Source of the DNA: Gliomastix tumulicola
Lineage: Eukaryota > Ascomycota > Sordariomycetes > Hypocreales > Bionectriaceae
Direction of reading: 5' to 3'
Length of the DNA stretch: 64,000 nt
Assembly (NCBI GenBank): GCA_001599755.1
Contig: BCHX01000002.1
Coordinates: 558,001 to 622,000 of the forward strand
Shown: positions 18,572-30,415 of the stretch, in pieces
Layout: each line of letters opens with the position of its first letter
Position numbering within the stretch: the first letter of the stretch is position 1
Position numbers and translations under genes: made by a program
Notes under the pieces: model-generated
Seen by the model: only the letters and a program-made list of their open reading frames with translations
Database searches by the model: none
What the model was told of the DNA's origin: nothing

Positions 18572-20577
18572 ATGGTAGGCTTCCGTGCTGTCGAGGATCG
18601 GCCGACGCCGAAGGAGGTGTACAACTGGCGTCTGTACTTCGAGGCTTCCGTTATCGCGACGGGGTCTCTGCTGTAGGGATCTCCCACACCACCGAGAATA
18701 CACTCATGCTGACCGGGGATGCAGCTTCGGCTACGATTCGGCCTTCATCGGCACGACTATCGCGAGAGAAAGCTTCAAGGATGACTTCAACATACGCGGC
18801 TCCCAGGCCAAGAGCATCTCTAGCAACATCACCGCCTCCTTCCAAGCGGGTGCCTTCTTCGGCGCCATCTTCTGCTTCCTCAGTACGTCACCGCCACAGC
18901 AAGTAAACACCCAGCGCCTTCACTAACTCCCATCCTCCAAAGTCACCGAAAAGGTCGGCAGGAAATGGGCCCTCCAGATCTCCAACGTCATCTTCCTCCT
19001 CGGCGCCGTCCTCATGACCGCCGCAACCCACCAGCTCTCCTTCATCTACGCCGGCCGCGTCCTCACGGGTCTCGCCTGCGGCGCCATCACGGCCACGGTC
19101 CCCAGCTACATCGCCGAGCTCTCCATCACCTCGATCCGCGGCATCCTGACGGGCCTCTTCGAGGTGACGTACCAGTCGGGCTCGCTCGTCGGCTTCTGGA
19201 TCAACTACGGCATCAACGAGAACATGGACCAGACGAGCACGGCGACGTGGAGGATCCCGATGGCCGTGCAGATCATACCGTCCGGGCTGCTGCTGATCTT
19301 TGGGTGGTTCCTGCATGAGAGTCCGCTGTGGCTGTTTCGGAAGGGGAGGGAGGAGGAGGCGCTTGCGGCGCTTGAGGCTTTGCGACGGCTTCCCCGTGAC
19401 GATGAGTGTATGTTCCTACATCCTTCCCTTCACGGGATACCTGCACTCGAGCCTTGGAACTGACATACGGGACAGATATCATCCAAGAAGTTCACCAGGT
19501 TCGGGCGAGGCTCTATGACGAAAGCATCTTGGCAGCCAAGTATGGTGATGGATCGTGGGCTTACTTCCGAGGAGCGCTGTACGAGCTCTCCCGCAAGGGC
19601 ATGTGGAACAGAGTTCTGCTGGTCTTTGTCGCGTTCGCGCTCCAGAACATGTCAGGTGCCGCAGGTGAGCCTCCGGAACATATAAACACCTGTGATCACA
19701 CAGTACACTAACATCGAGAATCCAGCGATCAACTACTACTCCCCAACTCTCTTTGGATCCATCGGCATTACAGACGTCGCCCTATACACCGGCATCTACG
19801 GTCTCGTCAAGGCCGTGGCATCCATAATCTTCTACGGTGCCCTCATCGATGTCTGGGGACGCCGATACCCGACTATCATCTCGTCACTCGCCTGCTCCCT
19901 CTGCTTGTGGTTTGTCGGCGCATACGTCAAGGTTGGGCATCCTGCATCGGTGATCGAGGCAGGAGGGAAGCTTTCCTCCTCCACGGCAGCCGGCGGGAAG
20001 GCGGCGACGGCTATGATCATGATATACTCGGTGTTGTAAGTTTGCAACCCGAATGAATGCCCCACGGACTTGTTCTAATATGTCGTTCTTCACAGCTGGT
20101 CGTTCGGTCTCAACGGTATCCCATGGATCGTTTCCGCAGAGATCTTCCCCGGTGCCCTCCGAAACCTGACTGGAACATGGGCGGCCCTTTGTCAATGGTA
20201 AGCTGCCTCTCAGTATTTCAAATGCGAGCACAACTGACAGCTTATAGGCTCATCCAGTTTGTCATTACGAAGGCTCTGCCATACATCTTTGCATCTTTTA
20301 ACTATGGCACCTGGTTCTTCTTTGCGAGCTGGATGCTCGTCGCAACAGTCTGGGCTTACTTCTTCCTCCCAGAGACAAAGGGAAAGACGCTGGAGGAATT
20401 CGACGTCATCTTGTATGTCTTTCATCAATTTCATCGAGCTCCCAAAATGCCACCCGCAACGCTAACAAGAATAACAGCGGCTATGTCAGCGACCACGGTT
20501 ACGGTACTTCGGCGCCCAAGGCGATTGATGATGCGGACAAGGATGACGTCGAGTTCACTGAGGAGCGTCTTGCATGA
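18572..20577 (+). CDS. MFS sugar/quinate-type transporter
   Basis: Eight exons: 18572-18672, 18725-18882, 18943-19407, 19476-19664, 19726-20035, 20096-20197, 20248-20412 and 20478-20577. All phases agree, giving 529 residues. The N-terminus VEDRPTPKEVYNWR and the first helix with LLFGYDSAFIGTT are typical of the fungal quinate-permease branch. Sugar-porter signatures follow: EKVGRKWAL, YAGRVLTGLACGAITATVPSYIAE, NYYSPTLFGSIG, DVWGRRYP and the C-terminal PETKGKTLEEFD. Twelve helices and a cytosolic acidic tail are expected. It should import a sugar or a cyclic polyol acid across the plasma membrane by proton symport; the substrate cannot be told. Standing just downstream of the LPMO, it may take up products of polysaccharide breakdown, but co-regulation is not shown. 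Confidence 0.92.
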
Positions 20578-20689
20578 TGTATCACTCAGCCTTCTGCACG
20601 TGCGTATTTGGGCACGCCCACTGTCCTGTGTTTTGAGCTTAAGTGAACTATCAAGTGAATTATACTCCTGTAACTAGCAACATCTATGT

Positions 20690-22228
20690 CTAGCCTGGGA
20701 AGGGAAAGGTGGCCGGGCTCTTGTACCCGTTCTTGCCCACAGACCGGACTCCAAAGATCACATTGTCAATAGACAGCTCAATGACCGCCGACTCTGCTTT
20801 GCCCACAAACTGGTAGTGCGTCCACTGAGGGGCGTTAGTCGGCCGCCAGACAACCTCATAGCCCTTCAGGTCCTCGTAGTCCAGCGCAGCCCACGACAGG
20901 TGACTATCATTGTTCAAGTTAGAGGTGTCGAGGGTGACGTTCTTGACGGTAGGTGGCGCGTTGGCCAGAGACCAGATGGCTGCCAGATCGACCTTGGCCA
21001 CTCTCGCGATGAAGTCGTAGTCGAGGAACTCCTCCAGATCACCATACTGGATGCCATTCTCGACACGGGTATCCTGATGCTGGTGGTTGAAGTCCTCATT
21101 CGGCTCCGTGAAACGGACAGCAGAGTATCCAGCCTGGAGGAACGGACGATGGTCTCCTCCACGGAGGAATCGGTCCAGACGGTAGATCATAGCCACCTTC
21201 ATGTCGGTGTACTTGTTCGTGGCCACCTCGGCGATAAAACGGCCAAGGTTACGCGCGGGCGAGTCGTTCTCTCCGCCAATAGTCAGACGGGTGGCGGCGT
21301 CGCTGTCGGACTCGGTGAGGGGAGGGCCCTGGCAGAACATGCGGACGGTGTGAGGCTCCCTCTCGCCGCGAGAGCCAGTCGAGCTACCAACGAGGTCGAC
21401 GTTGAGCACACCTTCGATGTTCTTGCTGGCGTTACGGAAGGTCTGGGCCATGAAGTTGGCGCCGAGGAGGCCTTGTTCCTCGCCGGCGACCGCGGCGAAG
21501 ACGATGGTGGCAGCGTGCTTGCGCTTAGACAGGACACGAGCAATCTCCATAGCGACTATGATGCTGCATGTTAGCTGGGCTGGCGCAGTCCTGTCATCCT
21601 TCTCCATGTTAGACTTACCTGCAACACCAGAGGCATCGTCGTTAGCACCAGGCTGGTCATCCCACCAGTTCAGGACATCAGACACGCGCGTGTCATAGTG
21701 TCCCATGGTAACGTAGTACCTCTCCGGATCCGACACACCCTTGAGCGACGCCTGCACGTTGCTAATCTTTACGGGCTCCGGAATCCGGTTGGCAGGCGGC
21801 TGGATATAGCCAGGGACTTCGACCGTGAGCCTGCCATCAGACTCCTCAGCATACCGACGGTACTCGGAGGCAATCCAGTCACGCGCAGCGCCGATGCCGC
21901 GCTGCGTGTCATTCTGCGGCGAGAGCGTGTGGCGGGTGCCGAAGCTGACGAGCTTGGAGATGATGGCCTTGATGTTGTCTGCCGAGACCTCGGCGAGGGC
22001 GGCCTGGAGCTCCCTGTCGGGCTTCTGCGGCTTGATGACAGTGCCGACGTTCTCCCCAGGACCGGGAGGAGGCCAATTGGCATTGGCGCACGAGGCGTAG
22101 TTGTGGTCGTAGACGCCCACAGAGGGAGGGAAGGGAGTCGTGGCGAAGGAGTCTGCCCTGGGGAGGCGCATGGACTCCGCCTGGACGCCGGCCGCCAGAC
22201 AGGCGAGACTGAGGAGAGAGTACTTCAT
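20690..22228 (-). CDS. Secreted M28 zinc aminopeptidase with C-terminal FN3-like domain
   Basis: Two exons on minus, 22228-21619 and 21555-20690, give 491 residues. A signal peptide (MKYSLLSLACLAAGVQA) precedes the M28 catalytic domain. Metal and catalytic residues are visible: His177 in MGHYDT, Asp197/198 in GANDDASG, Glu229/230 in GEEQGLLG, Asp257 in NVDLVG, and a late His in FNHQHQD (about 361-363). The last 80 residues (LSWAALDYEDLKGYEVVWR onward) resemble a fibronectin type III-like domain seen in this group. It should release N-terminal amino acids from peptides outside the cell. The 63-base intron is a multiple of three and lacks stops, so retained transcripts would still read through with 21 extra residues beside the metal site. 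It is convergent with the transporter gene. Confidence 0.9.
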   Translation of the reverse strand: MKYSLLSLACLAAGVQAESMRLPRADSFATTPFPPSVGVYDHNYASCANANWPPPGPGENVGTVIKPQKPDRELQAALAEVSADNIKAIISKLVSFGTRHTLSPQNDTQRGIGAARDWIASEYRRYAEESDGRLTVEVPGYIQPPANRIPEPVKISNVQASLKGVSDPERYYVTMGHYDTRVSDVLNWWDDQPGANDDASGVAGKSNMEKDDRTAPAQLTCSIIVAMEIARVLSKRKHAATIVFAAVAGEEQGLLGANFMAQTFRNASKNIEGVLNVDLVGSSTGSRGEREPHTVRMFCQGPPLTESDSDAATRLTIGGENDSPARNLGRFIAEVATNKYTDMKVAMIYRLDRFLRGGDHRPFLQAGYSAVRFTEPNEDFNHQHQDTRVENGIQYGDLEEFLDYDFIARVAKVDLAAIWSLANAPPTVKNVTLDTSNLNNDSHLSWAALDYEDLKGYEVVWRPTNAPQWTHYQFVGKAESAVIELSIDNVIFGVRSVGKNGYKSPATFPFPG

Positions 22229-22851
22229 TGTGTGTGTGGTGTGTGGTGGTACTGGCAGGACGATCACTGTGAGGAATCAGAACCTGGAGAGAACAAGATC
22301 CTATTTACCCCCCCGAACCCGGGCAATGTCGCCATTTTAAACGAGGGCCCGGATGAGGAGTTCGATAAGGAGGGTGGAGAGGCCATGAGCCCTTCTCTCC
22401 AGGATTGTTGCGTGCTTCCCACATCGTGGCGACGCTAGCAGGTCGAACTGCCTATCAGGCGGCGTCGGTGGCTTCGGTATTGGCTCCGGAGTCAACAGCC
22501 GAACATGGGGTTGTCTTGGTGCTCGGCTTGCCACTTGCCTCTTCGGGAAGGTGATGGTCCTGGAGGGATCCCGGAGGGTTGGGAGAGGGCGCCCGGGACT
22601 CCTCTGTGACATGGCAGAGAGGGGGCGAGGAGGCAGCGAGGCCTTTTGGTTTATTGGGGCTGTTGAGGATGTGATCATCGGTGGGTGAAGGGGACTGCAA
22701 TTTACCTTTCCCACTAGACGGGATGGAGACTGATAGGTTTTATATTGCTTGGTTGCTGCCCACTACTATCTTTGATCAGGCAGTCGAGGACGTCATGGCC
22801 GAGACCTCGGAATCATTAGCAAGAGAGTGGATGCATAAACAGCCTGAATGT
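22229..22851. other. Intergenic, upstream of M28 gene and downstream of FAD oxidase
   Basis: About 620 bases with the aminopeptidase promoter and the 3' end of the oxidase locus. No independent gene is supported. Confidence 0.5.
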
Positions 22852-24399
22852 CTACGGAAACACTTTGAATCCGCCGGGGACTTGCTTCTGGAACACTCCA
22901 TCCGGGTCATACCGTCTGCTCACATCCTGCAGCCTAGCCTTCACCTCCTCACCATAGCCACGGACTGGGTCCTGGTAGATATCGGCGTAGTTGAGGTACT
23001 GGAATGGGATGAGGAGTCCCTTTGCCTTCAAGATAGCCTTTTGTGCCTCAACAATAGCCTCCATGCCTGCCTGGACCACGTCATCGTCGTCGCGGTGGGT
23101 GTATGCACCGGTCAGCACAGTGACGACCTCATCCTTCCTTCCGGGCTCGAGGCCAAGGGAGTTCGTTCCGTTGGTGACGGGATGGGGCTGCGTTAGGAGG
23201 ACAAGCTGGAGGCCGGAGATGTCTTGGAGAGGCTTGACACCTTCCTCCCAAGCTTTGAATAGGGCTGAGTATACGTCGGCGTCACCGCTCCTGTAGGAGT
23301 AGACGATGTCGATAGCCCTAGAGTTTGACAAGTTAGCCGCTGTCTCGGTTATCGTTTCTGTCTGATCTCACCTCGTAGTGTTGGGAGGCAGCAATCCCGT
23401 AGCATCGTCGACCAGATCACTCGGCTTCTGCACCCTCACCTGCTCGATAATCTTCGGCTCGATGCTTCTCAATCCCTCATACACGCCTGGGTTCTCGACC
23501 GGCTCCGTGTAATACAACGCATCCCCGATCACCCAGCTTCCCTGATCAAACACGAGCGTCGTCCCCATATGCGCCGCGGCGTCAAAGTTCTCCTCGCTCA
23601 TGAAGGCGCTGAACTCGCGAGCATGTGCGTCTAGATTCGCCTGGTTGTACTCAAAGACCACCTGGCCTCCCCACATCATGTCCAGCGGCCAGGTCGGAAC
23701 ATCGATACGCGTGACGACGCCGAAGTTGTTGGAGCCGCCCTTGAGTGCGAGCCAGAGATCGCGGTGGGAGGAGGCGGTGGCTTCGATGATGGTGCCGTTG
23801 GCAAGGACGACTTGGTAGGCGTAGATGTTGTCGCAGACCCAGCCATTTTGGCGGGCTGAGAAGTGAATCCCGCCACCAGTGGCGAGACCACCGACTCCGA
23901 TACCTGGGACTCGGCCTCCCATCACTGTGAGATTGTGGGGTTCCAGTCGGGGGTAGATCTCACTCCAGATCCCTCCCGGTCCCAACGAGAGGACTGTCTT
24001 GTCTTCGTTGAGGACTGTGCTGTTCATGGCGCGGAGATCAACTGTGATGCCACCTTCGATGTTTGCAGATCCGGGCTAGATCATATGGCCGCCGCTACGG
24101 ACAGCGAACTTTGGCAGGGAGGAGCAGCCGCTGATGTCGGTTGTAACGAGCTTGATGAACGTAGAGACCTCAGTCTCATCAATGGGACTGAAGACGCATC
24201 CGGGTTGAATGTCTCGCTCCTGGCCGGAGTAGTATGATGATATTGATTCGTTGTAGACTGGACTCTCTGGGTACGAGACGCGGTCTGGTATCTGGGAGTC
24301 GATAAGCTCACAGAATATCCCAACATCTCGGGATGCGGCATTCCGACCTGCTGCTGCGAGCCCAAGGGCCAGAGGAAGCAAAAGTACCCGATACGCCAT
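22852..24399 (-). pseudogene. FAD-linked (BBE-type) oxidase with an in-frame TAG
   Basis: The gene reads from the ATG at 24399 through a signal-peptide-like start (MAYRVLLLPLALGLAAAG), a PCMH-type FAD-binding domain (FAVRSGGHM, GGITVDLRAMN, VGGLATGGGIHFSARQNGWVCDN) and, after a 54-base intron (23371-23318), a BBE domain (YLNYADIYQDPVRGYG, YDPDGVFQKQVPGGFKVF). All of it is in frame for 497 codons except one TAG at 24078-24076 (codon 108). The stop directly follows SGGHMI, where relatives have Trp. These secreted flavoenzymes oxidise sugars or secondary metabolites. Because everything else is intact, this is either a very recent null allele, a sequencing error or a readthrough case. A TGG-to-TAG change needs one G-to-A transition. 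Confidence 0.8.
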
Positions 24400-24899
24400 A
24401 ATGAAGCATCACAAGCTTGAATTGATATCCGGTCGCGGGGCATGGAGTGACACGAAAGAAGCGAGTATTCATACTCATCCCATTGTGGCACAGCTCATAA
24501 CGGCCAATTGTGCGGCGAAACTGCATTCAAGTCACCCACAGACGGGCCGGAGTGAAGTGCAGAAGCGTGGCTCAGATCAGCTAGAGACGGTTTAGGCCAG
24601 GAGAAAAGGCGGGGGAGAAGAACTTGGGGAAGTCAATCATTCCTCTTTCAGGACATGTAATTCGGGACCGAGAAACGGCCCAGATCCTTCAGCGAGAGCA
24701 GACACTTTTCCGTGGCCATATCTCGGCCATTCGGCCAAATTGCTTGACCAGCAGAAGCGATTCTGCTTCCTGGTCGGGCAATCACAGTGGGAGACATGAA
24801 AAATCAGCGACACAGACGAAACTCGTCATCAACCATCATTCTATTCATATCCTGCCTACCATTACACTAAGATATTACTCTACCCATCCAAATCCTCTT
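24400..24899. other. Intergenic, upstream of the FAD oxidase locus
   Basis: About 500 bases between two minus-strand genes: oxidase promoter and alkaline phosphatase 3' region. Nothing else is seen. Confidence 0.5.
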
Positions 24900-26564
24900 C
24901 TAAGAGTGGTGGGAGTGCGACATGGCGCCGCGCTGCTTGATCTGGACCAGCTGGTCCCTCTTCTCGACCCAGTCGACACCATCGGCGCGGAGAGACTCAG
25001 TCGCGTTCTTGAGGTCAAGACCGAGGACCTTCTCGACGTACTTGGCGAGCTCCGTGTTGGGCTTGTTGAAGCCGATCTCGTGCTTCATGTACTCGTAGGC
25101 GCGCTTGTCAGCGGTGTAGCCGTGGAGCTGGATGTCAGCGGCAGTGTGGCCACCGGTAGACCAGTTGACGCCGGCAAGCTCAGCAAAGTCGTGGAGGATG
25201 GCGAGACCCATGGCGCTGACGCCCTCGGCCTGGTAGATCTCGACGTAGTGGGCGACGTCCTCGTCCGAGGCATCCTCAAGACCAGAGAGGGGCAGGAGAG
25301 TGTCACGGAGGTAGGCGGCGACGTCGTCACCGACCTCGGCCTGGAACTTGGCGGCGAGGAACTCGGCCGAGTTCTGGGCCTTGGCGAGGACGGTGGGATC
25401 CCAGCCGTCGGGGAGGGTGAGACCGCCGCACTCGTGGTCGGCGGCGGAGAGCAGCTGCGTGTCAGGGTACTCGGCGACGTAGGACTTGAGGTAGGCCATG
25501 ACCTCGTTGTACATGAGGGTGTCGTGGACGTGGCCGGCGGCGTCGTTGGCGTGGCCCGCGTGGTCGATGCGCGAGGCCTCGATCATGATGAAGTAGCCCT
25601 TGTCGCCGGCCTCCTCGGAGGCGGCCTTGAGGGTGTCGATGGCGACGGTGGCCATCTCGAGGAGCGAGGGCTGGACCTCCGGGTTGCGGTCGATCTCGTA
25701 GTCCATGTGGCTGCGGCCGAAGAGACCGAGGAATGGGAGGGGCAGGAGACCCTCCTCGATGGCGTCGTCGAAGTCGGACTTGTCGGCGGCGTAGGTGAAG
25801 CCCTCGCCCTCTGCCCACTCGACCAAGTTGACGCCGTCGTCGCGGGAGCCGCCCGCAGACCGGGGCAGGAAGTATTGGCGGCCACCGCCCATGAGGATGT
25901 CGACGACGGAGCCGAGGGGATGGGAGTAGCCAACCTCCTGGGCAGCAATCTCGGCCTCGGAGTCACGGTGGAGGACGTGGGAGGCGTAGCAGGCCGGAGT
26001 GGCGTGGGTGATGCGGGAGGTCGCCTGGTCAAGTTCAGTCATTCAGTCTCAATTGATTCATTCACTCATTGAGGCTCGGATAGGGATGCGTACCACCAGG
26101 CCGGTCTTGAGGCCGAGAAGATGGGCAGCCTCGAGGACAGAGGCCACCGGGTTGCCATCGTCGTCGACAGCAATGGCAGCGTTGTAGGTCTTGACGCCGC
26201 AGCCGAAAGCGGTGGCAGTGGCAGCCGAGTCGGGGACGAGGTTGTCCGAGGCCTGAGTGCGGATCGAGCCGATCAGCTGCACCAATTGTCAGCTTCCACG
26301 ATGGTCCTGTGCTGCCAATTGAGTGCCAATTGAGTGGCTTCTTACCATGGAGTCGACGCCAATGGCAATCGAGTTGGGGCGGTCGACAGTGCCCTCTCCG
26401 TTGGTGATACTGTAGTAATCACGGGCCATGGTCTGGGACGCGATGCCATAGCCATCGGGAACGACGTAGATGAAGTTCTTCGCCTTGGGGCAGTCCTTGG
26501 CCAGGGCGCTGTCAATGAGAGCAGCGCCGGCGGCGACGACGAGGGGAGCGGTCTGGAAGCGCAT
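24900..26564 (-). CDS. Secreted alkaline phosphatase
   Basis: Three exons on minus, 26564-26346, 26276-26094 and 26024-24900, all in phase zero, give 508 residues. A signal peptide (residues 1-22, ending DSALA) precedes NFIYVVPDGYG, where Asp37 is a metal ligand. The nucleophile motif is VPDSAATATA with Ser90. TSRITHATPACYASHV, EASRIDHAGHAND, SAADHECGGL and STGGHTAAD supply the other zinc and magnesium ligands. It hydrolyses phosphomonoesters at alkaline pH. The protein has a cleavable signal and no membrane anchor, so it should be extracellular or periplasmic rather than the vacuolar membrane type. It ends in a His/Ser-rich tail (MSHSHHS). Expression in phosphate starvation would be expected from family knowledge. 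Confidence 0.93.
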
Positions 26565-29500
26565 CGTGACGACTTGTTGAGCCTGCTGAAGCTTTGTCCA
26601 AGGGAATTGAAAGCCTGGATTGGCAGTATCGAGCACCAGAGACGAAAAGAAGAAGAAAATCTTTCACGGACCTGCGAGGCCTCTTATCCTCCACCACAGC
26701 TCAACACGTGCGAACGCGTGGAAAAGCCATCCCCCTCCTCTGAACAGGGAATCTGATCATCCCCACTCCCCTGTGCCTCTTGTGCTGCCTGGGCAGGAAG
26801 CTAGAAAAAAGCAATAGAAGGAGAAAGAACGCACAAGCTCGACCAGGGTTGCACTGTGTCCAACGGGGAACAGGGGTCCGTGATGCAGTGTTACGCAAAG
26901 GTGATATGATCAGTGCATGAGTGCTGCAGAGAGCGTGCTCACTTCCTGCAAGCAGATAGGATGGAATGGAGTCTTGGGGGAGCAGGGATTTTTAAGCATG
27001 AGCGGACCGGTCATCTCCTAAAGGTCTTGGTATTGACTTTATTGAGCCTATCGCCCCTCCGCACTTCTGTGACCTTCCGTTACGGGCAAAAGTGCACCGA
27101 GTGGACACTTGACAGGGGCTACGATGCTGGGAGAACTCTCACAGACAGGCTTCGGATGCCTCCGTGAGTGTGTGTGTACCTGAGGCGATGACCCGGCGGC
27201 CGAGGACATCGTTCCGCCCCGAATTCCTGCTATTGGAAAGGATGCCCCGATAAACAGCTTCAGCTCCCTCTATCCTCCAAACCACGTGGCAGGGCCAGCG
27301 AGACTGCGGTCCTCAAATGCTCCATCCACTCACTCCTCTTCCTCCTCCTCTTCCTCCTCCTCCTCCTCCTCCTCGATCCGATTCGTCCGATGCGTCACCA
27401 CGCCTGAATATGCAGGCTCCTCTAAATGACCGAGTTTGGAGAGCTTTCCGGTAGAACCAACACCTGTCGCCGCACCATCTGGTAACGGGTTTGCGGCCTG
27501 TTGCACGCCTTCATTTACTCCTCCTAGCGCCACCTGGCACGACAAAGCACTGCAACCAGACAACCCAGCCACCCGCTACGCTGTAGTTAGTGGTAGGATC
27601 TTGCCTGAAATTGAGAGATTGAGAAACTTACCACCGTACTGGTAATCTTCTTGGCGAAGTCGAATAAGTTGAGTGGCTATCTCTATCCATGGTCTGTGAC
27701 AGGCTCCGTCGAGCCTGGTGCTTGCGGGACGAGGCGGATGCGCATCTGCACGCGAGGATCCCCCCCCAGGATGACCTGGGCTGTGGTGATGATGCAGGAA
27801 GAGAAATCAAGAGTAGGCTGAGGAGACAAAAGGCTCAAGAGGGGGTTCACGTAGCATGGAGGGGCAGCTCAAGCTGTTTTGATGCTACCTGCGGCCTGGC
27901 AAGGCAGAGCGAGTGTCGAAGAAGGCTTCCTCAAGGCAATGGTGTTTAGAAGCAAAGTCGACAACAATTCAATGCCACCGGAAGAATGGCGAGACTTTGC
28001 TGGGCCACACGAACGCGCCAGAACTCTGCGGGAGAGAGAGAGAGAGTTTTGCGCCTGGGATAGACACGCGACTCGTGACGAAAATGCCATTCCTTCATGT
28101 GAAGCGTTGCGAGGAGTCCTTGGCCTCAACACAAGGACAGACTGGTCGCCCTGGAAGCAGTAGAATAGCCTTGTTGCTACGATCCGCGAAGGGTAAGCTG
28201 CTCTTGGCCTTGAAGCTGAAACGTCCGGGATCGGGTTGCGTGTGGCAGGGGCGAAGCAGTCAGTGATGCAGTCAGCGATGCGCTTGAGCCCTACCGGAGG
28301 CAGAGGAGACGACTATTTGGTCCGAGGCGAGGCGAAGCCGGTAGAGCTTTTCGTGTGCCAGTAGCGAGAAGCGCGCCGTGACTGGTGCGAGATCCAAAGT
28401 TTTTCGCACAAAAGAACGTCGAAGAACGCGTCGGGTCTTTCGTAGTCGCAAATCGAGAGGGTGACCATTGTTGAATCGAGGCGGAATATTGACGTGTTGG
28501 CTGGCTAGATGCAAGCTCTAGATTCTCTGATATTGAGAATCATGGAGAGGGACGAAGGAGAAACTGGAGAATCTCGTCAGCGGCGCGATTTTGGATTCAG
28601 TAGATGGTCGCGAGCTTGTGGTTGGTTGGTTTGATGAAGCATACTGGGAGGATGTGGCCTTCGTCGCATAACGGTGAACAGAGATCGCTGGCGAGACGAG
28701 TTTCATCGAGTGTGAAGATGAAAGGTTGCGATCCGTCAGTACGTCTCGAAAACGGCTTTGGGTGTGAAGATCTTTGTGAGGCGTCCAAAGATTGGGAAGA
28801 AAGCGGAAGGTGCAGTAGCGGCAGCGGCAGCGCTGGCGCACGCACAATGCGGAAGGCGAGGAAGCGGAACCAAGATTGAGAATAGTAGTAAAGGAGAGGA
28901 AACCGGCGAGGAGAAGCAGTTGAAAGGTGGCGGAGTGGTTACAGCATGATCGCTTCACTGATGGGCTGCAGTGTGCGTGGTTTGGGAAGATCAAAGGTGT
29001 GCAGGAGTAGTGTGAGAGGTGTGCAGGAGGGAGGGTTTCCTTTGCGTAGAGACTGAGGAGAAAATGAGGTGTTCCCGAGCCCCACTTTGGGCATGAGGAA
29101 TTCAGCAACGCTCGCCTGTTTTTGCAGTGATTCACCACCCCGAACGCGCGCTTGTGCCCAGTGTTGAAATCACGATCACAAGCCTTGCTAACAGCGTAGG
29201 CAAAGAAGACCAGAAACAACTATTGCGAGAATTCCGTAAAATTCATCACATTCTCAATGAGATTTTATATTGCAAGATAAGTAATTAGACTAGGCTTAAG
29301 GATGAAAGAGGTATCTTTCTGAATGTGTCCAGCGACCGCCCCAAGAAACATCCATTGTCATATCTACCTCACACTCGTTCTGAGGACTTGTGGAAGATCG
29401 ATGTACTTGCTCTCGAACTTTGCAATGACAACCCATTTATGTAGAGCCTATGATTTGCAGTGGTCTCAATGGCCAGGCTCATGGTCGATAGGGATATCTC

Positions 29501-30415
29501 GGTTCTTGACAGCATCGTCACGCTTTCCGGCCAGGCCACCAGTCAGGAAATCGCATCGCAATGAGCTGATGAGTGGACTGCATCCCGGAGAATCAAGAAG
29601 ACGAGGACAAGCTGCTCCCGTATGAGTCCCATCGCGGACCTGTGATCCACTAGGTAGTTTAGTTCGAAGCCCAGAACAAGGTCTTATCCCAGCGACTCAA
29701 ATTATCTCTGATCTTCAATGTCATTATGTCCTTCGCGAGCATTCTGCTACAAGGAATTTCTCTGATACATTCGGCTTCCTTAGGGGGCAAGCATGAGATA
29801 TACTGTGCGCCCACTTCTTCATTTTCATGCACTCTTGCTAACGATGAACCCCTTGACCATTTAGAGCACTGCTACGACCAGCTCCGACAGTCACTCTATC
29901 GCCACTCTCTGACTTGGCTATCATATACTAGGATTGGGGGCCAGAGGTGAAGAAGGCGCTTGGAAACCTAGCCACGACAAACACATGCAAAACATTGTGA
30001 GACGATCAGGGACTGGGCCAGGGAGCATCAGCTTCAAAGGCGACTTTGACCGTGAGGCGAGTGTCGAGGGCGTCCCTATCAAGCACCTGAGCGACTGAAT
30101 TACCTCGGTCCAGGAACATGTTGCATGGCGATCATCGCCACGAGCCATAGACACGACATTGAAGAGTTGTACGTAGATAGACTGCAGCCTGGAAGCTGTT
30201 AGTTACGTGGGGGGCCTCTGTGGAACCAATGCAGCTCTAGTCGCAAACCGCCTACCGATCGAGACGTGGCTTGCCCCAGCCTCGGTAACTCTGCTGCCCC
30301 TCCCGTTACAGGGGGGCTAGGCTAATCTCAACTTCGCTCTTTAAATATCAATCTTCTCGCTGCATTTACATTGGCCATCTCTGCTGCGGCATATTCGCCG
30401 ACACACACACTCACG
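26565..30415. other. 3.85 kb gene-poor stretch with a TCC microsatellite
   Basis: I find no gene I can support. The part from about 27300 to 29220 is strongly pyrimidine-rich when read on minus. It has long stop-free but low-complexity frames (Ser, Pro, Leu, Arg) that look like untranslated leader or long non-coding RNA rather than protein. It contains the TCC run at 27334-27374 and a short GA run near 28029-28045. The part from 29300 to 30300 shows no structure I recognise. The last 100 bases are the promoter of the flavin oxidoreductase gene. Confidence 0.5.
27334..27374 (+). repeat. TCC/TTCC microsatellite
   Basis: A 41-base pyrimidine tract made almost only of TCC units is visible directly. 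On the other strand it would read as poly-Glu, but no gene context supports that. Confidence 0.85.

Noticed and set aside
24624..26072. Long open frame on plus (about 480 codons) opposite the alkaline phosphatase
   Set aside because: It is Val/Gly/Asp-rich and lies antisense to a clear phosphatase with strong third-position GC bias. It is a shadow frame of that gene.
27330..27572. Poly-Glu frame on minus
   Set aside because: It is the translation of a TCC microsatellite and has no gene context.
28518..29219. 233-codon minus-strand frame
   Set aside because: Low-complexity Ser/Pro/Arg/Leu, no domain, lies in a pyrimidine-rich tract; more like leader or non-coding RNA.
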